Below are positions 26,042-34,519 of a stretch of 64,000 nucleotides of DNA, piece by piece (position 1 is the stretch's first letter; every line of letters begins with the position of its first letter). A program made the position numbers and the translations under genes. The notes under the pieces were generated by a model, which worked only from the letters and a program-made list of their open reading frames with translations, was not told the DNA's origin and searched no databases. Location: NCBI GenBank assembly GCA_934141535.1, contig CAKPCH010000004.1, forward strand, positions 87,208 to 151,207, given 5' to 3'. The stretch is from an uncultured Bacilli bacterium. GTDB taxonomy: Bacteria > Bacillota_I > Bacilli_A > RF39 > UBA660.

Positions 26042-27683
26042 AAATTTCTTGAATTACAATAATAATTACAGGTTTACTCTCTGTTTCTTTATAAAAATAT
26101 TTACCTAATTTTTCTCTTATACTTAATTTTAGCTTATTATAATCTATATAATTTTCTTTTACATTAGATGTAATAACATCACTTACTATATTTTCTGATT
26201 CTTTAATAATATCTATATTATCTTTAACATAAATAAATCCTTTAGTTATAACATTAGGTTTATTTATTATTTTTCTTGTTTTTTTATCTATATTAGCATT
26301 TACTATAACAATACCACTATCACTTAGCATCTCTCTATCTTTTAATACTAAATCTCCTACATCTTCACTACTTTTTCCATCTATTAAAATTTCATCTACT
26401 TTAACAGTTTCTGATGTATCAGTTAAAACACCATCTATAAATGTAAGTACTTCTCCATTAAGTGTTAAAAGAATATTTTCTTCATTTATATTTAATTTGC
26501 GCGCTAAAAGAGCATTTTCTACTTGAAATCTATAATCTCCTGTAACTGGCATATAATATTTTGGTCTCATTAAATTTATCATCATCATTATGTCTTCTTT
26601 TGATGCATGAGGAGATAAGAATTTTTTAGATAAAATAATTAGTTTAGAACCTATTTTAGCTATTTTATTAAATATTTTGGTTGCTGTTATTTCTGAACCT
26701 TCATATACTGGAGATAAGAATGCTACAGTATCTGTTTCTTTTAAAGTAACAAATTTATCTGAACCTCTTAATATTCTTTTTAAACTAGAATATGGTTTTT
26801 CTCTTTCATTAGATATTACAACTATAATATTTTCATCATTTACATGACTAATTGTTTTAATTCTATTAATATCAAATTTTATATAATCTAATTCTATACC
26901 TTTTTTTATAATATTCTCTAATGATTTACCCATTATTACTATATTTCTATCTGTTTTCATAATTTCATTAAATAATTCTTGAAGTCTATATATTTGAGTT
27001 TCAAATATATTAAAGAATATTCTTCCTTCATTCTCATCTAATGTAGTTCTTATTATTGAAGATGCTTGATGATTTGGAGAAGTATAACCTGTTTTTTCTG
27101 AATAAAGTGATTCATTCATAAGGCATAATACTCCTTGTTTTCCTATATATGCAAGTTTTCCTATATCCATAGAATATGGACCTGTCATTGATGGATCAAA
27201 TAAATAATTGCCAGTAAAGCATATAGCACCATCTTTTGTATTTAAGACATATAAGAAACTATCTGGTAAAGCATGAGAAACTTGTATTGGGAATATTTCT
27301 TCATCACCAAATGATATTTTTTTATGTGCTTTTACTTCTATTAAATTTGCACTTTTTATTCCACTTTCTTCTAAATCTTGTTTTATTATTTCAAGTGTGA
27401 ATTTACCACCATATATTTTAACATCTTTTAAATCTTCTAAAATGTCAGCTAAAGCTCCCATTTGTTCATCATGTCCATGTGTTATAAATATACCTTTTAT
27501 TCTATCTTTATTTTCTATTAAATAATCATAATTTGGAATAATATAGTCTACTCCAAGTAATTTATCATCAGCATATTTTAATCCTGCTTCAAAAACATAT
27601 ATATTTTCATTTACTTCTACTACATACATGTTTTTTCCTATTTCATTTTGCCCGCCTAAGGCAAAAATTTTAATTTTACTCAT
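26040..27683 (-). CDS. RNase J paralogue with degenerate active site
   Basis: 547 aa, the full RNase J length: metallo-beta-lactamase/beta-CASP domains, then the C-terminal domain ending ESKPVIIIVIQEI. Most metal ligands are changed. The canonical HGHEDH motif reads HGHDEQ (69-74), the usual TGDF reads TGNY (Asn159), and the PVHGE motif reads PVTGD. The QVSHALPDS histidine remains. Nuclease activity is therefore probably lost or weak, as reported for some RNase J2 proteins, which act as partners of active J1. No second RNase J is in the window. It sits alone between divIB and ftsA with its own promoter. Function as a structural or regulatory subunit is inference. Confidence 0.85.
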   Translation of the reverse strand: MSKIKIFALGGQNEIGKNMYVVEVNENIYVFEAGLKYADDKLLGVDYIIPNYDYLIENKDRIKGIFITHGHDEQMGALADILEDLKDVKIYGGKFTLEIIKQDLEESGIKSANLIEVKAHKKISFGDEEIFPIQVSHALPDSFLYVLNTKDGAICFTGNYLFDPSMTGPYSMDIGKLAYIGKQGVLCLMNESLYSEKTGYTSPNHQASSIIRTTLDENEGRIFFNIFETQIYRLQELFNEIMKTDRNIVIMGKSLENIIKKGIELDYIKFDINRIKTISHVNDENIIVVISNEREKPYSSLKRILRGSDKFVTLKETDTVAFLSPVYEGSEITATKIFNKIAKIGSKLIILSKKFLSPHASKEDIMMMINLMRPKYYMPVTGDYRFQVENALLARKLNINEENILLTLNGEVLTFIDGVLTDTSETVKVDEILIDGKSSEDVGDLVLKDREMLSDSGIVIVNANIDKKTRKIINKPNVITKGFIYVKDNIDIIKESENIVSDVITSNVKENYIDYNKLKLSIREKLGKYFYKETESKPVIIIVIQEI

Positions 27684-27736
27684 AAATTCTCCTTTCTTTT
27701 ATTTTTTATATTTATATAAGATTTGAGTGCTAAATA

Positions 27737-27765
27737 ATTATACCATTTAATGTATAAAAAATCAA
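27737..27765 (-). promoter_or_regulatory. Promoter of the RNase J-like gene
   Basis: -35 TTGATT (27760-27765), 17-base spacer, -10 TATAAT preceded by TGG (27737-27742). Confidence 0.7.
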
Positions 27766-27766
27766 T

Positions 27767-27800
27767 TTAAAAGAATAAGTAGTTATTTGCTTATTCTTTT
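27767..27800 (-). terminator. Terminator of the murG-murB-divIB operon
   Basis: aaaagaataag (27769-27779) / cttattctttt (27790-27800), then A/T-rich sequence; it overlaps the end of divIB. Confidence 0.75.
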
Positions 27801-28482
27801 ATTCATCAAATACATCAAAGTATTCACCACTATCTAAATAAAGTATACCTTTTTTATTATCAAATGATAAAATCATTTCAAAATATTTATTTAGTGTTAA
27901 ACCTCTATTTAATGTTATATAAATATAATTACCATCATTCATAAGTATAAAGAATCTCTCATCATCTACATCATTTGGTTTATACTCTATTTCAGACATT
28001 CTATTTAATATGTCTTTATTGATACGTTGCATAAGATTTAAAAATTTATTATAAACTGTATCTGGTATTTTATTAATAACTGTTACTACAGTACTTTTAT
28101 CATCTATTTTATATCCATTATATAATACATATTTATTTTCTGGTTGATAGTAAAATAATGGATAATTTTCTTCTACTTTTATATGTACTTTATTAATAAA
28201 ACCAGTTTTATAAACTTTAGCACTTAATATATAAGTATTATTCTCTAATCTTTTTTTTATTGTCATTGAATTATTATTAAGAGAATTAGGATAATTCTTT
28301 ATGTTTGCTATATCTATTATTTGTTGATCACTTAAAAAGTCATTACCACTTATATATATATTTTTTATTTTTACATTAACTATACCATATATAAATAAGA
28401 TAATAAGAAAAACAAAGATTATAAATTTAAAGAATCTTTTTTTATTTAATTTTCTTTTGTTTTTCTTCCCTTTTTTACTCAT
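27799..28482 (-). CDS. divIB: Division protein DivIB/FtsQ
   Basis: 227 aa. Bitopic divisome protein: a very basic cytosolic N-terminus (KKGKKNKRKLNKKR), one membrane helix (about 19-40), then the POTRA domain starting VKIKNIYISGNDFLSDQQI, and a beta domain. It stabilises the FtsL/DivIC complex outside the membrane. It lies eight bases after murB in the order murG-murB-divIB common in Bacilli. Confidence 0.92.
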   Translation of the reverse strand: MSKKGKKNKRKLNKKRFFKFIIFVFLIILFIYGIVNVKIKNIYISGNDFLSDQQIIDIANIKNYPNSLNNNSMTIKKRLENNTYILSAKVYKTGFINKVHIKVEENYPLFYYQPENKYVLYNGYKIDDKSTVVTVINKIPDTVYNKFLNLMQRINKDILNRMSEIEYKPNDVDDERFFILMNDGNYIYITLNRGLTLNKYFEMILSFDNKKGILYLDSGEYFDVFDE

Positions 28483-28490
28483 AGTATCAC

Positions 28491-29387
28491 CTAATCTACA
28501 AATTCTTGTTCAACATGTAATTCAATATTATATTTTTCTTTTACTTTATCTTTAATTTCATTAATTAATTTTTTTATATCTTCACCTGTTGCGTTACCAT
28601 TATTTATTATAAAGTTAGCATGTTTTTCACTAACTTTAGCGCCCCCTATACTTTTTCCTTTATATCCTATATCTTCTATTAATCTACCAGCAAAGTCATT
28701 TTCTGGATTTCTAAATACTGATCCAGCACTTGGATATTCAAGAGGCTGAGTTTCCATTCTCCTTGCTTTTCTTGTTTCTATTAATTCCATTATTTCTTGT
28801 GGATTTCCTTTTATAAGTGTTATATTAACTTCTAAACAAATATAATTTTTATGTTTTTGTAAGAATGATGTTCTATAATGAAAGTCTAAGTCTTTATTTT
28901 TTAATATTTTTATTTTATAATCTGGAGTTAATACTTTTACACTAGTAACTATATATCCCATATCTGTTTTATATGCACCAGCATTCATATATACTGCACC
29001 ACCAACAGTACCTGGTATACCTGTAGCAAACTCCATTCCAGTAAATCCTAATCTAGATACTCTTAAGGCTAATTTATTTAGCATATAACCAGCACCCACT
29101 GTTATCTTATTACCTATTATTTTTAAATCAGTAAAATTAGATAATTTTATAATAACTCCTTCATATAAAGAATCATTAAAAATAACATTAGAACCATTAC
29201 CTAATATTTTATGTTTTATATTATTTGTAGTTAAATATTTTAATAACTTAATTAATCCATCTTCATCATCAGGAATTACGAGCGCTAAAACCTTACCACC
29301 TACTTTATAAGTAGTATAATCTTTCATATATACATTATCTAATACTTTTCCTACATGTAATTTTTTTAAATTATCTATTAGTTGCAT
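28491..29387 (-). CDS. murB: UDP-N-acetylenolpyruvoylglucosamine reductase
   Basis: 298 aa. FAD enzyme that makes UDP-MurNAc. Visible: the FAD-binding GNGSNVIFND, GIPGTVGGAVYMNAGAY (about 120-136), the catalytic Ser in YPSAGSVFRNP and the closing Glu in EQEFVD. Short type II-like form as in Bacilli. It is two bases from murG. Confidence 0.96.
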   Translation of the reverse strand: MQLIDNLKKLHVGKVLDNVYMKDYTTYKVGGKVLALVIPDDEDGLIKLLKYLTTNNIKHKILGNGSNVIFNDSLYEGVIIKLSNFTDLKIIGNKITVGAGYMLNKLALRVSRLGFTGMEFATGIPGTVGGAVYMNAGAYKTDMGYIVTSVKVLTPDYKIKILKNKDLDFHYRTSFLQKHKNYICLEVNITLIKGNPQEIMELIETRKARRMETQPLEYPSAGSVFRNPENDFAGRLIEDIGYKGKSIGGAKVSEKHANFIINNGNATGEDIKKLINEIKDKVKEKYNIELHVEQEFVD

Positions 29388-29389
29388 AT

Positions 29390-30472
29390 CTATTTCCTAT
29401 CTATAAGTGATACTATATTTTCATATATAACAGTAGCACTATTATCTACACTTAATTTTTTTAAATTTGTTTTAATTTTATTTATTTTTTCTTTATCATT
29501 TATTATATCATCTATTTTTCTTAAAAGTATATCTCCTTTTAAATCTTTTTCTTCTAATATAATAGCAGCTTCATTATTTACTAAATCCATGGCATTCTTA
29601 TATTGATGATTATTTGGAACATATGGACTTGGTATTAATATTGAAGGTAATTTAAGCGCTATTATTTCACTTAAAGTAGAAGCACCTGCCCTAGTAACAA
29701 TAAGATCTGTCCTCTTCATAATTCTTGTCATATCGTCTATATAAGGAACTACTTTAACATTATTTGGAAATTTATTTTTAATTATTTCATCATAATAATT
29801 CTTACCTGTAACAAACAAAATTTCATAATCTTTATTATTAAATAAAGACATGCTTTTAACCATAAACTCATTAATTTTACTAGATCCTAAAGAACCCATT
29901 ACTATTAAAACTAGTTTTTTAGTTTCTTTTAGACCAAATACTTTTTTATCTATTGGCTCTTTTTTTATAGCATCCTCACTACATGGATTACCTGTAAATA
30001 CTACTTTTTCTTTTGGAAATTCATTTAAGCTTGATTTAAATGAAACTCCTATTCTGTCTACTTTACTTGATAATGAAAGGTTTGCTTTACCAGCTACACT
30101 ATTTTGTTCATGTATAAATGTTTTAATATTAAGGGACTTAGCAGCACTTATAACTGGAACAGTTACATAACCTCCAACACCTATAACAATATCTGGTTTA
30201 AACTCTTTTATTATATTTTTACAAGTTTTTTTAGCCTTAACTAAACATTTTATTGTTCTAAAATTATTAAGTAAATGTCTTCTATCAAATCCATATATTT
30301 CTATTGATTTATAAGGTATACCATATTTTGGTACTATATCTTTTTCCATTCTATTATGTGTACCTATATATAAAAACTCACTTTTAGGTTCTTTTTCTTT
30401 AATCTTATTTATTATTGCGAGTGCTGGATAAATATGTCCTCCAGTACCACCTGCACTTATGACTACTCTCAT
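29390..30472 (-). CDS. murG: Lipid II synthase MurG
   Basis: 360 aa. Transfers GlcNAc from UDP-GlcNAc to lipid I at the inner membrane face. N-terminal GGTGGHIYPALA, HEQNSVAGKAN (about 120-130), and the donor site VTRAGASTLSEI are intact. First gene of the operon, preceded by GGAGTGATTAT and the promoter at 30490-30517. Confidence 0.97.
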   Translation of the reverse strand: MRVVISAGGTGGHIYPALAIINKIKEKEPKSEFLYIGTHNRMEKDIVPKYGIPYKSIEIYGFDRRHLLNNFRTIKCLVKAKKTCKNIIKEFKPDIVIGVGGYVTVPVISAAKSLNIKTFIHEQNSVAGKANLSLSSKVDRIGVSFKSSLNEFPKEKVVFTGNPCSEDAIKKEPIDKKVFGLKETKKLVLIVMGSLGSSKINEFMVKSMSLFNNKDYEILFVTGKNYYDEIIKNKFPNNVKVVPYIDDMTRIMKRTDLIVTRAGASTLSEIIALKLPSILIPSPYVPNNHQYKNAMDLVNNEAAIILEEKDLKGDILLRKIDDIINDKEKINKIKTNLKKLSVDNSATVIYENIVSLIDRK

Positions 30473-30489
30473 ATAATCACTCCTACTTT

Positions 30490-30517
30490 ATTATACCATA
30501 ATTATATGCAATTACAA
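30490..30517 (-). promoter_or_regulatory. Promoter of murG-murB-divIB
   Basis: -10 TATAAT with TGG before it (30490-30495); -35 TTGTAA (30512-30517) at 16 bases. Confidence 0.6.
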
Positions 30518-30531
30518 TAATTAATATAAAG

Positions 30532-30560
30532 AAAAAGCCCTAAAACAATTTAAAGCTTTT
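30532..30560 (-). terminator. Probable terminator of the HTH-membrane gene
   Basis: aaaagc (30533-30538) / gctttt (30555-30560) with an inner taaa/ttta pairing; imperfect. Confidence 0.5.
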
Positions 30561-30574
30561 ATTAATTTAATATT

Positions 30575-31951
30575 TTAATATTCATATTTTTCTTTATTAA
30601 GCATTAATGTATTATAGTTTTCTTCATTAAGAGTAATTGTTATTTTTACTAAAGAAGAAGTATTATAATTTCTTATAGTTTTATTTTTTATATCTTCTAT
30701 AAATGCATGATAAATTTGATTATATGGAAAATCTTGTCTAGTAAAATAGAAACTTATTACATTATAATTTTCTTCATATGTTGAACTATTATATAAAACA
30801 AAATCAAAATCACTTATATAATCTATATCTACTTTAATATTATTTATACTATTATCTATTATATAATTTGTATCATAATAATGCATATTAATTAATTGAT
30901 TTTCTCTCATATCTATATAGTGAGTTACTATATGATGGTCAAAAGATTCATAAGCACTTGTATCTACATACTTAAAATCTAAAACAGATAAAAATATTAA
31001 TCCACTACTTATACCAAGTGATACTAATCCTATAATAAACATAATAAATAATCTTTTTAAACTTTGATGTATATCAAATAAAAATTTTAATATATATTCT
31101 ATTATTATATAAATTAGGAGTGTTATTGATAATATAAAGATTGCTATTAATAGAAATAATATACTTTTATCTATATGATATATTGATAAAACACTTAAAA
31201 ATATTGATATTAAGAATGAAAATAATATAGGAAATAGTATAAGTGCAAAAAAGATTTTTAGTATTATTTTAGCTACATTCTTTAATGTATTTGCAAACTT
31301 TAATGATGAGTGATTAGGATCTCTTATAACTATTTTTTCACTATATTCACCACTCACATCTTTATTTGATACTTTAACTAATTCATCTATTTTCTTTTTT
31401 TCATCAAATGTAAAATAATTTAAATATCTTTCTTTAAATAGATGAAATACTACTATTATACCAAAGATAAAGAGTGCAAAAGAGATACTAGAACTTAATG
31501 CTTTATAAAAGAAATATCCATATGTATATGAGAAAGTTGTTAAAATTCTATATATTAAAGAATCTGTTACTAAATTAATTATATTTAAAAGAATAAATAC
31601 TACAAGTGTTATAATACAAAGTTCAAATATACATTTAAACTTTCCTTTAAGTGTCATAGATTTTAACATATCATATGTTTTTGTAATTGTGTTTAATATT
31701 TTAGTAAATATATTTTCTTTTTTATTTTTAATAGGGGTTGAGCTCTCTCCAATAACACCATCATCCATAATATCTTCTAGATTACAATTTAAAACTTTAC
31801 ACAGCTGTATAATTTTTTCCATATCTGGATATGTAGAACCAGATTCCCATTTAGAAATTGATTGTCTTGATACTCCCATAATATCTGCTAACTGCTCTTG
31901 ACTAAGATTATTACTTTTACGTAGTTTAGCAAGTTTATCACAAAACTTCAT
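30575..31951 (-). CDS. XRE-family regulator fused to a membrane domain
   Basis: 458 aa. The N-terminal helix-turn-helix (LSQEQLADIMGVSRQSISKWESGSTYPD, about 17-44) is typical of XRE/Cro regulators. After a linker there are about six hydrophobic segments, with a soluble part between the second pair and the third (KERYLNYFTFDEKKKIDEL...). The C-terminal about 130 residues are probably extracytoplasmic. HTH-plus-membrane regulators often control neighbouring ABC transporters, and two lie just upstream (32092-36742). It has its own leader region (31952-32065) with the palindromic element at 31989-31999. The signal is unknown. Confidence 0.8.
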   Translation of the reverse strand: MKFCDKLAKLRKSNNLSQEQLADIMGVSRQSISKWESGSTYPDMEKIIQLCKVLNCNLEDIMDDGVIGESSTPIKNKKENIFTKILNTITKTYDMLKSMTLKGKFKCIFELCIITLVVFILLNIINLVTDSLIYRILTTFSYTYGYFFYKALSSSISFALFIFGIIVVFHLFKERYLNYFTFDEKKKIDELVKVSNKDVSGEYSEKIVIRDPNHSSLKFANTLKNVAKIILKIFFALILFPILFSFLISIFLSVLSIYHIDKSILFLLIAIFILSITLLIYIIIEYILKFLFDIHQSLKRLFIMFIIGLVSLGISSGLIFLSVLDFKYVDTSAYESFDHHIVTHYIDMRENQLINMHYYDTNYIIDNSINNIKVDIDYISDFDFVLYNSSTYEENYNVISFYFTRQDFPYNQIYHAFIEDIKNKTIRNYNTSSLVKITITLNEENYNTLMLNKEKYEY

Positions 31952-31988
31952 TTTTTCACCTCCAAGTAAATTATATAATATATATAAT

Positions 31989-32000
31989 GTGTGCTACACC
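31989..32000. promoter_or_regulatory. Palindromic operator-like element gtgtgctacac
   Basis: GTGT-GCT-ACAC upstream of the XRE-membrane gene. The 11-mer tgtgctacacc (31990-32000) occurs again at 54675-54685, and its inverted core overlaps a -10 box at 54608-54618. Confidence 0.4.
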
Positions 32001-32065
32001 AATTATCATTTTCTTTTTGTAAACTTTCGGTTGCACATATCTTATCACATTACTTATTTTTTTTC

Positions 32066-32093
32066 AAGAAAAAAAGCTTTCTTTAAAAAGCTT
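32066..32093 (-). terminator. Terminator of the ABC transporter operon
   Basis: aagcttt / aaagctt hairpin overlapping the end of the downstream ABC gene, followed leftward by T-rich sequence. Confidence 0.75.
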
Positions 32094-34518
32094 ATTCTGC
32101 ATCTGTTCTAGATAATATAGAAGCAGGTGTTTTTCTTATTACGTTAAATACTGGTATAAGACCTACTAATAAATTAAATAAATATACTATAAGAATAGAT
32201 AATATTACTATTAATGGATTTATAACAAATGCATTACTTAAATATTTAATCTTAGAAATCATACTTAAGCAATATGCCATAAATAAAATTCCAGGAAGAG
32301 ATGCTATTGTAGTTATAGCAAATATTTCTCCATAAAACATTTTATAAATATCTTTCTTTTTAACTCCTATTGCCCTATATGTTCCTATTTCTTTTATTCT
32401 AGATAAGAATGAAGATCTACTCATTAAATACATTTCTATTAATGAAATTATAATCATTATACTAGATACTATTAAAGTATTTTTATTTTGTTCTTTTAAA
32501 GATTCTTTATATTCAGATTTACTTAAATCATAACTATCTTTTATATTTAAATTATAATTTCTAAATTCATCTATTGCACTTTCTTTATCTTTAGCATATA
32601 TAGTCATATTTTTACTACTTAAAATTAAACTATATTTTATAGTACTAGTATTAGTTAGATAAAAATCATATCCATCAGAACTAAAATAATATCCTACTAC
32701 TTTTAGTTTTCTATCATTAATTTTCTGATCTATTTCTTTATCTAATTTCATACTATCTTTGTTATCAATATTTACTATTATTTCATAATCTTCAGTTGGA
32801 TATTTACCTTCTTTTAACTCAATTTTTTCTTTATATAAATCATAATCAATTATACCAGTAGTAGATTCTCCAATATAATTATCGTTATTATTTTTTGAAT
32901 TATACAATATATTTATAAAATCACTTGAAGACGTATATATAGAAGGACTATCTAAGTTAGTAATACCAACTATTTTATATTCACCCATGTTATCTATTGA
33001 TACATATCTATCTAATATTTGATTTATATCTTTAATACCTACCATTTGCATTTCTTCACTATTATTTATAGCTCTTTTAAGTGCTAAAGAATCTATTACT
33101 ATTTCATGATTATTACTTGGCATAGTACCTAATATTAAATCTTTATCATCTATCATATTTATATCTGATAAAGATCCTTTAATAAATGCAGTAGTATTTG
33201 TTGTTTGATAATAATCATTTAATTTTAATTTTAAATTAATTATAGAATTACCTGGTAATATATAATTTACTAATGGATTATTTTCATATGTACCATAATC
33301 ATCTAAATTAAGTTTTTTCTGTTCTATAGTCAAATAATTTTTATTATATGTTACAAAGTTTTCATCTTTATATGTTAGTGTAGCACATATACTACTAACT
33401 GCATACATGATAAATGCTCCAGATATAATAAACCCTATTAATAATATTTTCTTTAATACTGAGTAATCAAATACTTTTTTAAATCCATTTATAAGAAGTG
33501 TAAAAGGATTTAATATTGAAGAATATTTTTTCTTTATATTTTTATTTATTATATCTGTAAATTTAAATTCATATTTATCAATATCACTTTTATTTATTTT
33601 CTTATAGTGATCATCTATAAATTCAATACTAGAATTATCATCAACTATTTCTATTTTTTCTTGATTTTTACTTTTGATATAAATGTTGCCATTCTTTAAA
33701 ACTATATCTAAGTTTAGTTTTTCTTTATCATCACTATAAACATCAATATCAACATTATTTTCTTTTAATTTACTATTATTTTTAAAATCTTTTAAGTAGA
33801 ATGAATTATCCATTCTATAATCTAATTGTTCATCTACATCATTTAAATAATCTTTTACTATAACACCATCACTTACTTCAATTATTCTTGATGCATAAAA
33901 TTTAGCTAAATCTTGTTCATGTGTTACTAATATAACTAATCTTTCTTTTGATATAGATTTTATTATTTTCATTATTTCTAATGAATTTTTACTATCTAGG
34001 TTACCAGTTGGTTCATCTGCAAGTATTATAGCTGGATCTTTTACTATAGCACGCGCTATTCCTACTCTTTGTCTTTCTCCACCAGAAAGCATAGCTGCTG
34101 GTCTTCTTTTATATCTTAACATTCCTACTTTATCAAGTACATATTCTACTCTAGTTTTTATTTCTTTTTTATCTTTTATTCCAATCATTTTAAGAACTAA
34201 AGCAACATTATCATATACGCTAATATTATCTATTAATTTATAATCTTGAAAAATATAACCTATATTTAAGTTTCTTATTTTATCTACTTTATATGAGCAT
34301 CTACTACTTATCTTTTTATCATCTATATATATACTACCGCTTTTAATTTTATCAAGACCACCTATTGTATTTAATAGTGTAGTCTTACCACATCCACTAG
34401 GTCCTAAGAGTGCTACAAGACCTGTATTATCTAATGTAAGAGAAGTATTATTTATAACATGTACTTCATTCTTTTTACCTTTATTAAAGTATTTATTAAC
34501 GTTTTTTAAAGTAATCAT
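32092..34518 (-). CDS. ABC transporter, fused ATPase and FtsX-type permease (subunit 2)
   Basis: 808 aa from the ATG at 34518 (AGGAGG site). N-terminal ATPase of the MacB/LolD type: Walker A GPSGCGKTTLLN, signature MLSGGERQRVGIARA, Walker B IILADEPTGNLDS. Residues about 235-345 are a charged linker. One membrane helix follows at about 362-385, then a long extracytoplasmic domain, and three helices at the C-terminus, the usual four-helix FtsX layout. It directly follows its paralogue (TAATATG overlap) and probably forms a heterodimer with it. Such pairs export peptides or resist antimicrobial peptides; the substrate here is unknown. Confidence 0.9.
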   Translation of the reverse strand: MITLKNVNKYFNKGKKNEVHVINNTSLTLDNTGLVALLGPSGCGKTTLLNTIGGLDKIKSGSIYIDDKKISSRCSYKVDKIRNLNIGYIFQDYKLIDNISVYDNVALVLKMIGIKDKKEIKTRVEYVLDKVGMLRYKRRPAAMLSGGERQRVGIARAIVKDPAIILADEPTGNLDSKNSLEIMKIIKSISKERLVILVTHEQDLAKFYASRIIEVSDGVIVKDYLNDVDEQLDYRMDNSFYLKDFKNNSKLKENNVDIDVYSDDKEKLNLDIVLKNGNIYIKSKNQEKIEIVDDNSSIEFIDDHYKKINKSDIDKYEFKFTDIINKNIKKKYSSILNPFTLLINGFKKVFDYSVLKKILLIGFIISGAFIMYAVSSICATLTYKDENFVTYNKNYLTIEQKKLNLDDYGTYENNPLVNYILPGNSIINLKLKLNDYYQTTNTTAFIKGSLSDINMIDDKDLILGTMPSNNHEIVIDSLALKRAINNSEEMQMVGIKDINQILDRYVSIDNMGEYKIVGITNLDSPSIYTSSSDFINILYNSKNNNDNYIGESTTGIIDYDLYKEKIELKEGKYPTEDYEIIVNIDNKDSMKLDKEIDQKINDRKLKVVGYYFSSDGYDFYLTNTSTIKYSLILSSKNMTIYAKDKESAIDEFRNYNLNIKDSYDLSKSEYKESLKEQNKNTLIVSSIMIIISLIEMYLMSRSSFLSRIKEIGTYRAIGVKKKDIYKMFYGEIFAITTIASLPGILFMAYCLSMISKIKYLSNAFVINPLIVILSILIVYLFNLLVGLIPVFNVIRKTPASILSRTDAE

Positions 34519-34519
34519 A

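Noticed and set aside
27725..27733. CIRCE (HrcA) operator
   Set aside because: Only one half-site (GAGTGCTAA) is present; the second arm is missing.
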